Shown here: piece after piece, positions 1-11,358 of the stretch
Layout of the letters: each line of letters starts with the position of its first letter
How positions within the stretch are numbered: position 1 is the stretch's first letter
Assembly: GCA_003024785.1 (NCBI GenBank)
Contig: PUQB01000019.1
Span: forward strand, 124,001-188,000
Length of the DNA: 64,000 bases
Direction: 5' to 3'
Source of the DNA: Selaginella tamariscina
Taxonomy: Eukaryota; Streptophyta; Lycopodiopsida; Selaginellales; Selaginellaceae
The notes under the pieces: model-generated
What the model was told of the DNA's origin: nothing
Databases searched by the model: none
The model's input: only the letters and a program-made list of their open reading frames with translations
Position numbers and translations under genes: made by a program

Positions 1-800
1 CCACACTTTAAGTAAATCTCAGTAAGCGGAGTCGTAACAAACTTATCAGATGTGAAACCAAACTTAACTGCATCTGAATGTAAAGCCATAATCCTTTCTA
101 AACACTTAAGTCTGCCGTTAACTTTAACCTCCTTCGCAGTTAAACTTAAACATCCCTTAAATACTGCAGCAAAACTTAATGCATCAGCTGTACACGTTTC
201 CCCACGCATCCTTACAAAGAGTTCAAGAGCCTCCTGTTCGTACCCGTTCTCTACGTGTCCATCTATGAGTGCAGTCCACGTGGTGATATCGGGATTCTTA
301 ATCCCACTAAACACTGCTAAACTGTCCCTTAAACTCCCATATTTCCCATACATATCCACAAAACAGCAGGCGACATATATATTACCGCAGAATCCCGACT
401 TCTCACAGAGCGAGTGCAAAAACATACCTTTCTCTAAGCTGTGCAACTTAACTAACTGTCCCTTAACCACCTGTGCTTCCTCACTACCCGTTAACTTAAC
501 TAATGCCTTAAGCACTGCTACATATGTTCGAGCATTGGGTTCAAAACCGTTGGACTCCCCAAATAACTCCAGAACTCTCTCCATCTTCCCATGTTCCGTA
601 CAGGCCAGGAGGTACGCATTGTACACGGTATCTCGAAATGGCATATTCTCAAATACTCTAGTTGCACTGTGGAAGCTACCTAGTTTTGAGTACATGTTTA
701 TCGCCGCTGTGTCTACGTATACATCGTTGTGTATACCGTATGTCGACGCTTGCGAGTGCACAGCCATGCCTACACACATACATACATACAAATACAATAT

Positions 801-833
<33 letters not shown>

Positions 834-859
834 CACACACACACACACACACATGTATG

Positions 860-915
<56 letters not shown>

Positions 916-1678
916 ATCTTATCTATCTATCTATCTATCTATAAAATACCTGTTTCTAAAGCGGAGCAAGCCATCAATACACAAACTATGGTACGTGAGT
1001 TGGGAAGACAAGAGCCCTCGTTTAGCATGAGTTTATGTGTGTAAAACCATGTCCTGCTCGTGATTCTCCGAATATCCCAGCATCAAAAAATTCCAAGAGA
1101 GTGTTTCATGGTTCTTCATTGTTAAACACTTTCTTAGCCTCCTGTTGCATCTCATATATATAAAAAGAACTGTTATACTAATAATATCTATATATATTTA
1201 TATATACATATGTAAATGTGTAATATACTCAAAACAAAAGAATTTACCATCATGTCCCCACATTTTGCGTACATATCAATAAGCCTATTTCCAAGTTCCA
1301 TATCACTCTCCAATCCGTTTATTTCCTGGAGTACACACACATATATACGTACATGTATATATGGAACTTACATTAATTTTAGTGTGGATTTCCATTCCTT
1401 TACTGAGTGCAAGCTTCTTCACAAGCTTTCCATTTATTCTGTGGCCTGATTCCTTTTTGCAATACGAGTTATTGCTTTTAAAAACAGCAGAGTAAGTCCT
1501 TACATCTGGCTTACATACTAAAGTATGTTTAAAAGACAGTCCGAGTTCGAGCCCGAGGCCCTTCTCGGACTGTCCGAAGTCCGTATGTTGCATCTGAGAA
1601 AACAGTCCGAGAGCTAACTCGGACTGTCCGAGTTCGGTGCATGCCAATATTGCCTAAAACAAGCCCAAACATTAATAA

Positions 1679-1723
<45 letters not shown>

Positions 1724-2042
1724 ACCGAGTTCCACAGGGCCAAGTCAGGTAGTTCTTGTGTTTTGAAAACTTCGAGAGCGTCGGAAAAACTTCCACATTT
1801 TGCATATGCTTTTATTAAACTACTTGCAATATAAATGTGTGTAGATGCTCCACTTTGGATTACTTCTTTGTGAATATTTCTTAAGTTTGTAAGACTCTTA
1901 CACGTTCTCAGTTGATTGAGAAAATAAGAGCTGGAAATATAGTGTCTATACGTGTACACATATGTACACACATGCCTTACCTTGGGATTTCTTCACTGAA
2001 TGTGTTATATGGGATTTCACAAAAGGGCTGTGTATTCTTCAT
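1..2042 (-). CDS. Pentatricopeptide-repeat (PPR) protein, PLS-like, intron-containing, cut by the window's left edge
   Basis: PPR proteins bind organellar RNA and act in editing, splicing or stabilisation in plastids and mitochondria. On the minus strand I read six exons: 2042-1981 (ATG at 2042), 1930-1726, 1653-1372, 1325-1248, 1141-950 and 769 to beyond base 1. All have GT-AG borders, and phases agree except across exon 5. The protein shows repeated ~35-residue motifs: IASSLIKAYAKCGSFSDAL, LWNSAILACTELGQ, RLIDMYAKCG, AAINMYSKLGSF and WTALIDGHVENGYEQEALEL. The spacing fits PLS-type PPRs; any C-terminal E/DYW domain would lie outside the window. Exon 5 (1141-950) reads VFNN, MKNHETLSWN and SCLPNSRTIVCVLMACSALE only if the frame changes twice, near 1125-1115 and in the CACACA near 1033, so the gene is either broken or carries two sequence indels. 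PPR genes with introns are known from early land plants. Confidence 0.88.
780..935. repeat. Compound microsatellite in PPR intron 5
   Basis: The run reads (TAGA)n-(GA)n-(CA)n followed by (TC)n and (TATC)n. It fills most of the intron between the exons ending at 950 and starting at 769. The Ser-Leu-rich ORF predicted here is only the repeat being translated. Confidence 0.9.
1535..1637. repeat. Four copies of a quasi-palindromic 13-15 bp motif inside a PPR exon
   Basis: The near-palindrome CTCGGACTGTCCGAG, or its half, recurs at about 1535-1545, 1564-1579, 1600-1612 and 1616-1632 within PPR exon 3. It encodes the repetitive string around LGQSELALGLF and GQSEKGLGLELGLS, which inflates one inter-repeat region of the protein. 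Each copy can fold on itself. This may be a small palindromic insertion family tolerated in frame, or a local duplication. Confidence 0.6.
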
Positions 2043-2876
2043 TCTGAAAACTTGTATTGTGTGGAAAATTGCATTATACTTTGCTCTTCATTTCAATTTG
2101 ATAGCTTTTCCCCTTATCCCCATTGCCTTTAGGGTTGTCAATTAATACATTAACATTAATTTATTACATTCAAACACGTATTAAGAACATTTGATGAGAT
2201 TTTAAAAATACAAAAGAGATTAAATAAGAATTATTTTATGCGTTAGTATAGAAAATCTAATTGATATTTAATTTAATAATTTTAAATTAATACTGCTATA
2301 GTATCTATACATATCACATTAGGAGACCTTGTACTTATACAAAATTAAATTAGTATTGTTATTTATAATATAATATAGAAATATATATACACTATTACAC
2401 GGGCACATTCATATTAATGCATGAATAACATTATGCTACAGAAACTATATGAACTTAAAAGTCAATCGTATCCAGTAACATTCAAAATTAAATGCTTATT
2501 TAGTTAAATAATTGCAGAAATGGTGCATAAATAATTACATATATATACAGACCCCTACACACACATAAATTTATGCATTAACAATTTATTTTTCGGATAG
2601 TGAGATTAAGGTATGTTTATATGTTCCATATGAAATACATATGACTACATAATGCTATAATCTATATTTATTTGCATATAATTAGCTACCCAGTTAACCT
2701 AATTATCTCAACTACATGAAAGAATTGTGTTTTAATGTATGTATGTAAGTATATGCCTTGTTTATGTGTACATGTTTGCTATACGGCTGTATCTTTTTAT
2801 ATAGTCATACGTACATGAATGTATATTCTATATATAGATATACAGATACAAATAGTTTATAATACAGACCCATATG

Positions 2877-2934
<58 letters not shown>

Positions 2935-3071
2935 TAATATATATATATATATACATTTCTAGCATATCCTAAAAATATATTGTGCTAATTATTGGTATGC
3001 ATGTGTAATATGCACAAACACCACACTATTTGTATGTAAATGTGTGAGATTGTTTCAGAATATACTGTACA

Positions 3072-3768
3072 ATGTGTGAGATTGTGGCAGAATTTTTATT
3101 TATTTCATAATTACTAAATGATTTATTATTGTTTGTATTCGGAAAGATATCCATGTTGTTTTTTAAAGGTAAAGATAATATGTTAAAAAGATTCAAATTT
3201 AATATTATTTATATAATTATGAGTTTATTTTGGGTAGAAAAAATTTATTTTAATTACAAATGCACAAAAAGTTATCATTATCATTTCATTAAGTAAGAAT
3301 GAAGGCCCTGTTTAAAAAATGTAAAATTTAATATTAAAGATAAATATGTTGTGGATCGTTTCAATAATTTAAAAACATATTAATATTTCTTAATGTGCAG
3401 AACTTAGTAAAGTATATATATACCAGAAAATATCGATTTGTTAAAATGACTCACAACATATTTATCTTTGATATTGAGTTATATATATTTTAAACATGTC
3501 GTTATTTTATTATAACCGTATGGTAATGATAATTGTTTATGTATGTGATTAAAATAACATTATTATTCTTATCATAATTGAATTGGAAAAGAAATTCAGA
3601 ATCAAAGAGATAATATTAGATTAAAATATTTTTTAACAAGTCATCTTTAATTTTAAACAATCCCTAAACACAAAGAAATTAAAAAATGTAAATATTTTTT
3701 TAAATACGGATGGTAATAAATAATTCAATAATTATGAAATAATAGAGTTAACTTGCTCTGTCCCACAC
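3072..3768. repeat. ~0.7-kb imperfect foldback (MITE-like) element
   Basis: The two halves are inverted copies of each other. The closest pairing is 3330-3353 with 3452-3475 (24 bp, one mismatch). It extends outward through TGTTTAAAA at 3309 against 3488-3496, the TTATCATTATCA and GTTAAAAA blocks, and TATTTCATAATTA at 3101 against the reverse complement near 3730-3741. It ends at the TGTGTGRGA-type ends near 3072 and 3768. The centre is about 3380-3430. There is no ORF. A non-autonomous DNA transposon or an inverted duplication fits; the superfamily and target duplication cannot be assigned by eye. Confidence 0.65.
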
Positions 3769-5049
3769 ACACAAACACACATTTTCTCTTTTATACATAT
3801 GAATACACATATAAAAAAAGTTTAATAAGAGAGATTTTTTTTGTCTCTTGAATTTTATTATGCATATATAATGTAGTTGATTATATAAATATTTAATATA
3901 CATTCACATGTATTAATATATAATTAAATATATTTATAAATAATTTATGCTTTCTTCTTTTTATATAATTATATATATTAAAAGATATCATCGACTTTAA
4001 AATTGTATTTAAAAAAACACCTTGATATTGATTTAAACGAAGACGTGGATGCTGACATGGATGATAATGATTATGTACAAATTATAATTCCTTATTCACT
4101 TTTAATTTTATATTTATTCACACATTAACTTTGTGCATTAGTAAATATATAAATTACCAACATTTATAATATAAAAAATTCAAAAAATAAAATAATAATG
4201 CATAAATCAATATATTAATTCTTATGACTTTAATGTTAATTCTTCATTTACTTTAAAGTATTTCTAAGGAAAATATAATTATTTTTAAACTCTAAAATTA
4301 AACATATACACACATAATTATCAATGTGAGAAATAAAAACAAACATGAATTTTTTATGAATTTTATTTATATGCTTTTTCTTGAATTATTAAAGTGTCAT
4401 ATTCCTCAACTTTTTTATTCTTACAACATGTCCAAATAAATAAACTCTTATATGAAATGCACTTAACTTAAATTAAAAGTAATTTATATATAACACAAAT
4501 AAATTATATTTCTATCTATTTTAGGTGTCCACTCATTAACATTATTATAATATAGCAAAATGTTATATTAGACAATAATCAATTAATAATGTTGCATTAT
4601 CTATATATATTTAATACTAAATAATAAGGTTTATCAATTGTTAGTTACATATCTGACTTCAAACACATTATTTAAATTGCTTAACATTCATAAACACACA
4701 AGTTCATTTAAATAATTAAGAGTTTTATTGTGTTAATATTTAATAATAACTTACACAAAAATATTTTTTTATTCATTTCTTTTATCTGAAATTATCTTAT
4801 AAGATATATTTGGCTTCAACAAGAACAACATATAAAACAAAGAATTTTAATATATATAAAAGGTAAAATAATGATTTTATTAAAAAAATAATGAATTTAA
4901 ATGAAACACACACTTTCCATAAATATATATAAAAGAAATAATAAGAAAATGTAATAAATTTAAGCAAAACACAATAGATATAAAGTAATAAAGCTCCAAT
5001 GCATTAATACATGTCAAAAGTGTTAAACATAAAAGGCACATAAAATTAT

Positions 5050-7030
5050 TTTTATATTAATAAAGACACGTTGAATTATATATCATTTGAGTATATAAAC
5101 CCAACAAATATAAACACAAACGTATATTGACCTCAATATAATTATATGTTGAAAGTATTAAAAAATATATAAAGTTTAAAAATTATGAAAGATAGGACTT
5201 TTAATATATATTTAATTCAATAAAATATATCATCATGTATTGAATTTAACATCAACATGACTATATATATATTTAAAAAATGGACCTCCAATATATATGT
5301 TATATCAATAAAAATATAAAATTATATATTGAGTTGAACATCATTATAATATATAAAATATAAAGAGAAAGAAGAAAAAAGAAAACCATAAATTTATAAA
5401 ATGAAACTTCAATACATATTTTATATTCTTAAAATGATATAATTGTATATTGAGTTTAACATTATAATGAATTTATAATAAATAATACCATGATTATAAA
5501 AGGTATGAAATATTCGGACCTCCAAATTTATTAACATATAAAATTATATATCGAGTTAACATTATCTCATAAAACATGTGTTATATTAATAAATATATAA
5601 ATATAAATAAAAAAGAAAAAATGATATGGAGTTTTAATATATTTTATATTTAATGATTACATATTGAGTTCAACATTATCATAAAAGAGAAACCAAAAAG
5701 AAATCCATAAAATTATGATATGGATCTTTAATATATATTTTATATTTATAAAAATTAAAGAATTATATATTGATTTTAGCATAGTCATAAATACATGTCA
5801 AAAGTATTAAACATGGTAAATTAAGAAAAAACAAAATTATGAAATGCAGATATAAAATTATATATTGAGTTTATTTAAAAATAACTTCTAATCTATATTT
5901 TATATGAATAAAAGTATAGCATTATTTGTTAAATTAACACCATTGTAAGTATATATACTACAAGTACATATAGAACTTCAATATATATTTCACATTCACA
6001 AAAGTTATATATGGAATTAAACATCTTTATAAATATATAAATTTATGATATGGATCTCCACTATATATTATTTATATATTTAAATCATATTAGAAAAATA
6101 TTAAAAGTATATAAAATATGAAACGGACCTTCAATACATATTCTATAAAATTATATATTGTTTCACATTAGATATATGAAACTTTACCCGTAAAATATTT
6201 AGAATATGCTACTTAGGATTTAATCTTAGAATCAAATAGGGTATGTAAGGTAACTACGGTAAGTTACATAACATGTAATCTTAATTTATAGATCTTATTA
6301 TAAGAATATGAAAAATCCATTATTTAAATATTTCACTATTTAGTAAATTCACTATTTATATATTTTAATATTTAATAAATTTGCCGTATCTTAACATATA
6401 CATATGTAAAAGAAATATACACATATTTATTTAAATATAGATAATTAGAAGTTAAACTATTGTATGCAAAGAAAGACTATATATTATATACATGTAACGC
6501 TTTAATATTAATAAATTATAATAATGTAAATTATTATTATTATTAGCTAATTATAATTGTTAAAAGACTTATGAAGAGAATATTATATATATATATATAT
6601 ATATAGAGTACGAGTGTGAAACACCATGAATATATAGTAAACTATGTATGAAATTATGATAAGGACCTCCAATACTTAATATTTTGACATTTTTAACATA
6701 TATTTACAATAATGTTGAGGTTAATGTATAATTTTATATATTCATGGATATAAAATATAAAGGTAAAAAATAAAAAATAAAAACTAGGATGTGAATCTCC
6801 GATATATATATTTTATATTTACAAAAATAAGATTATATATTGGTCTTAACATAATTATAAATACAATGTCAAAACCATCAAAGATATGAAAAAGTATAGA
6901 AAATATAGGAACTTATGAAAAACATGAAATGGACCTTTAATATGTATTTTATATCAATAAAGATATAAAATTATATATTGAGTTTAACATCATTATATAT
7001 ATTTAAAATACAAAACAAAAATACATATAA
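5050..7030. repeat. Decayed AT-rich tandem/dispersed repeat field
   Basis: A recurrent consensus runs through this stretch: a GGACCTCCAATATATATTT-like block, then ATAAAATTATATATTGAG, then TTAACATCATTATAAATAT. The GGA-CCT-CAAT block returns near 5190, 5280, 5402, 5514, 5623, 5718, 5960, 6050, 6121, 6660, 6788 and 6925, with spacing mostly 90-137 bp and an interruption at about 6190-6640. Copies are strongly diverged. This looks like an old satellite or minisatellite array eroded by substitutions and indels. Confidence 0.6.
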
Positions 7031-7493
7031 AATTATGAAATTGTGTATATGTACATACGTTTATATACACTCAAAGGAGTTCGTATTCAGGTTCTATAAA
7101 TGTGATGTGCATCTATATAACATATAATATATATATATAGTGTATGTATATGTATTAATACAAGGTTATATGGGTGCTTGAATTCTTTAACAAGGAGAAA
7201 CAATATATTCGAAAGGTTACGAATATGAATGATAAGAATATTATTGTAAGACCCTATTATGAATAAAATTAAGAGATAGTTATTATAATGGTATAATGTA
7301 ATAGAAATAAATTGTATAAATAAGAATAAAGTGATATCTTGAATTTTAAGTTTTATTTTTATGTTGTACTGTTTTATTATATATTTTATTTTATTTTAAT
7401 TATTATTTCTTTTATTTTTGTAACATAGCATTATTATTTTTAGTAGTATTTACAGCATACTAATATTTTATGTATATTATGCATTGTCGTGAC

Positions 7494-7496
<3 letters not shown>

Positions 7497-7551
<55 letters not shown>

Positions 7552-7560
7552 TATATATAT
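7497..7560. repeat. (TC)n(TA)n microsatellite
   Basis: A long TC run passes directly into a TA run. The same TC-then-TA pairing recurs at 58022-58098 and 62371-62425. Confidence 0.9.
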
Positions 7561-8039
7561 GGATATGTATACATAGATGCATGTTTACTCATGTATATAT
7601 TGTGTGTGCTTCTAGATGAACATGTATAAATATATTAATGTATAATTGTGTATACTTTCCTACTCACTGTAAACCCATTATACTTCATACCACACACACA
7701 CACAACACATAGCACACGTACTCCTCACATATTTAAATTGTCAAATAAGATATTAAAATAAACTTTAAAATTCTCTCTTTTTTAATCATTTTTTTTTCAC
7801 TTTTCTTTAATAAAAATTGCTTTAAACAAGAGAAATTATTAAACAATAATGTTTAAAAGCAAATAATTTTTCAGATTAGCATTAAATAAATTGGAAATTT
7901 TACTTAAACTTAATAAAAAAAGCAACATAAGTAAAATATTGTTTTACTTATCATCATTTTAATCTAATTAGAAGTTAATAAATATGTTTATAACGGTAAA
8001 ATCCGGGCTGTCTAAATACGGTAAAATCAACGGCTGTTG

Positions 8040-8259
8040 TTTGTCCAGATCAGATGGGATACCTTTTGAAATAAAAAATGAGGGAGATTGTATTAGGGTT
8101 GTGGTTGTGGAGGGAGATTGTATTAGGGTTGTGGTTGATTCTCGCAATGCAGGTAAATAAATGGATTAATTTTATAATTTAATCAATTTTAATAGGAAAT
8201 AATGTTTTATGTTATTTTATTTTCAAACAGTAAAATTCACAATATATATATCGGACACA
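8040..8259 (+). promoter_or_regulatory. CFAP45 leader region with a 30-bp tandem duplication and leader intron
   Basis: Bases 8081-8110 are repeated directly at 8111-8137; both copies contain ATTAGGGTT, the reverse complement of a plant telo-box (AACCCTAA). A GT at 8153 and an AG at 8230 bound a likely 78-bp leader intron just before the ATG at 8260. No clear TATA box can be chosen in such AT-rich DNA. Confidence 0.5.
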
Positions 8260-8703
8260 ATGGGCGCTGTCAAAGAAGCTCCCTCCGATCCGGTAAACTG
8301 TTATATATTTATACATATAGATCTATGTATATAAGTATATGCATCCATACACACACGCACGCACACACATCTGTCAGCTGACTTGAGTACAGGGAAAGGA
8401 TTTAATTGGCTCTGTTAAACCCACTGCCAAAACCAAGAAGAAGGTATTTTTATCAGTTATTGATATATAAGTATTATATTATTATATTCTTAATATTATT
8501 TATATATATTATTTCATATATATGCTGTCTTAAATATTGTTATGTTGAAATTGCAGGCACCACCAAAACCAAGTATTTTTAAACACATGAAGGAGGACAC
8601 AGATACTGTGGTCATTACGGCCAATGATATCAATCGCATCAAGGTAACTTTATATATATACAGTATGTGTATGTTTGTGCGTATGCGTGTATATATGTAA
8701 AGA

Positions 8704-8752
<49 letters not shown>

Positions 8753-10271
8753 TATAATATGTAACGCGTATATAAGTAGGTTATTTACTATTAGTTATGT
8801 ACCAGGTGAATTCCGTCATATTGACACCAGCGATGAGGGCCCAAATGGAGAAGGAAAAAAAATTTGAGAGAGCGAATGCGTAACTCTGCTATTGCTAACC
8901 AACGCAAGGAAATGATGCTCAAGGTATTATTATTATATATAAATACTCACATAAATACATGTGTGTATGCATATGTATAATAGTATGCAATATCATGTTT
9001 AACTACAGATGGAAGAGGAAAGGAAGAAAAAGTCTGGGAATATTCCAGAGAGTGAGAAGATAAAGAAGGAATTGGATGCTATGTATGGCTCTTAGTTCTT
9101 CAACTTAAGGCATGGAATTACAGGTTTAAATCAATTTATATATTATAACACACATGCATATGTATATATGCCTTTGTGTGTAAGCATATACATACACACA
9201 TATATGTGCGTGTGTAACTATATAATATACACCGCCTGTTATCCAGGACACTCCAAAAGCTGCACATTTAATGGAGGAACAGCTAGACGATGTCAAGCGT
9301 ATGAATTCCATGATGCTGTATGCTAGATGCGTAACTAAACGCGATGACCAAAAGAAAGAAAAGGTATATCTGTATGTGTGCGTGCGTAGGTGCGTGTACT
9401 TAACAACTTAGTTTATATACTCTATACTATATACTTAAAGCTACTTATGTTTTTTATGCAGATAGAAAAAATTAAAGAGCTTAAGCAATATAATCAAGAG
9501 TGTCATGAAGAAATGATGAGTACAATAATAAGAGATCAAAAAAGACACGATGACCACGAGGCCTGGAAACACAGTCAACGTATGGAGGGTGCTGCAGTTA
9601 TAAGAAACCAGATACATGTAGGTATATGCATACGTACATACACACACATACATATGCACACACATACACAATTAATGAATATATTTTGTAACCTTAAATT
9701 TATAGTTTAAAACTTCTTTGTACATTATGTAGGAAAGGGAAGTACAAAGGAAGATCGATGAGGAACTAAAAGCATTGGAAGGATTAAGAATAAGAAGGCA
9801 GGCTGAGAAGGACAAACAGGTAATTAAATATCATTGCGTTATATAAGTGAAGTTAATTTTTTTCTACACAGACACATACACACACATATACACGTGTATA
9901 TATGTGTAAAATGCATTTGTTTGTGTTTCAACTAGGAAGAGGAGAGAATAGCAAAAGAGAAGCATGAAGAAGGGCAAAGATTATACAGGGACCTTCTAAG
10001 GGCAAATGCCCAAAATTTAGAACATAGAAAGGCACTTACAGAGTTGGAGAGAGAAGAAGATATGAAAATACAACTATATAACTTCAAGAAGGCTCAAGCT
10101 GAGCAGGTATCAGATGCATACGTGTGTACATCCACACATAATAGTTATGCATATATAGCTACGTGTAACTATGTGTGACCGTACCTGCTTAACAGGAACG
10201 TGCTGAAGAAGCAGAAAGGATTAGAAAGCAAAAGGAGCTTGAGACTGCACGGTTAAGAAGCATGCAGGTAT

Positions 10272-10303
<32 letters not shown>

Positions 10304-11103
10304 GGTGATATGTATATGTATGTATATTTATACTGTACATACGCTTTGCAGGAGAAAGCAGCAGATCAACAAGCAGCACTGGACGAGTTACGAGCTCAGA
10401 GAGTACAGGAGGCAGTGGAGAGAGAATGGAGAGAAAAGGAGAAAGCAGCTGCAGAGAGGTTAAAGAAAATGAATGAAGAATTAGCAGAAGCAAGAGAGCA
10501 ACAAAAGATGTTTAAGATTAAACAGCTTGCTGAGCAGGTAAACTCCGTATACGTGGATACAATACACATGCATGGATTTGTACAAGTAGTGTGCATACAT
10601 ATATGCATATGCACACGCACACACACACACATATATATATATATTACATACACTTATGTGTAGTAACAATATATATGTAAACAGGCTAAACAGGAGAGGA
10701 TTGAGTTCTTTAAGATAATTAAGGAGCAGCAGGAGGCTCTGGTTAAGGCTAAACAGATGGCTGCTGAACACCATGAAAGAAACATTAAACACCGGGATGA
10801 GATCCTCGGCCAGATTTCCAAGAACAAGGAGGTGATGGACACTCACACACACACACACACACAGACACACTAATATACGCGTACACAGTACTCACACACG
10901 TACACATATGTATGTATGTGCAGGTGAGGCTGAGAGCAATAAAGGAGAAGTTTGAAGAAGGTGCAAGGCAAAGGCTGAAATTACTTGCAGAGTTTGAGAG
11001 GTTAAGACAGATTAAAGACAGGAAGCTTGAGGAGCTCCAAGCTGAAGGTGTCCCTGATAAGTACCGTGCTGAGTTGGCACGCAAGAAAGTGGTCATTAAT
11101 TAA
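8260..11103 (+). CDS. CFAP45: Cilia- and flagella-associated protein 45 (CFAP45/CCDC19), 13 exons
   Basis: CFAP45 is a coiled-coil protein inside axonemal doublet microtubules. Exons are 8260-8292, 8393-8443, 8557-8643, 8806-8923, 9009-9123, 9247-9363, 9462-9617, 9733-9819, 9936-10106, 10196-10267, 10352-10537, 10685-10831 and 10924-11103, about 505 residues (vertebrate forms ~550). All introns are phase 0. Family hallmarks are ILTPAMRAQM near residue 65, EEQLDDVKRMNSMM, the central block DELRAQRVQEAVEREWREKE and the C-terminal KLEELQAEGVPDKYRAEL. Nearly all of it is Glu/Lys/Gln-rich helix. Exons 4 and 5 are each 3n+1 long while all others are 3n. Exon 4 shifts at an A8 run (8853-8862), and exon 5 meets stops in its last third. 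These are either small assembly indels or real breaks. The gene points to motile, flagellated sperm. Confidence 0.9.
8709..8760. repeat. (TA)n tract in CFAP45 intron 3
   Basis: Alternating TA of about 50 bp sits within the intron before exon 4. Confidence 0.85.
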
Positions 11104-11358
11104 CTATGTTAATATACCTTATTTAAAAGTATTATGTATATTAATATATGTATATTTAAACATTAAAGATCACACACATATAGAAAGTATAATCTTCTAA
11201 CACTTTTAGATTGATTGACTTGGTGTATTTAAGAATGAATACATACATAAACCCATGATATGGCTAAGTAAAATATAGAAGTTTAGATAGCACAGGACAT
11301 TTTAGTCCGGGATGTACATGAAACAAGTTAGGAGGAAAAAAAGAACAGAGTATTATAC

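Larger units (their letters stand above)
2043..8040. other. 6-kb AT-rich intergenic region without recognisable genes
   Basis: Base composition is strongly AT. No ORF of note lies on either strand and I see no conserved protein fragments. It holds a (TA)n tract (about 2885-2955), a foldback element (3072-3768), a decayed tandem repeat field (5050-7030) and a (TC)n(TA)n tract (7497-7560), listed separately. The rest is featureless to me. Confidence 0.8.

Noticed and set aside
52-810. 252-codon plus-strand ORF
   Set aside because: It starts at a GTG and is the antisense shadow of the last visible PPR exon, whose minus-strand translation gives clear PPR motifs.
853-1044. Plus-strand ORF rich in Ser/Leu
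   Set aside because: It is a translated (TC)n/(TATC)n microsatellite in a PPR intron. The same applies to ORFs over 57233-57531 and 62269-62597.
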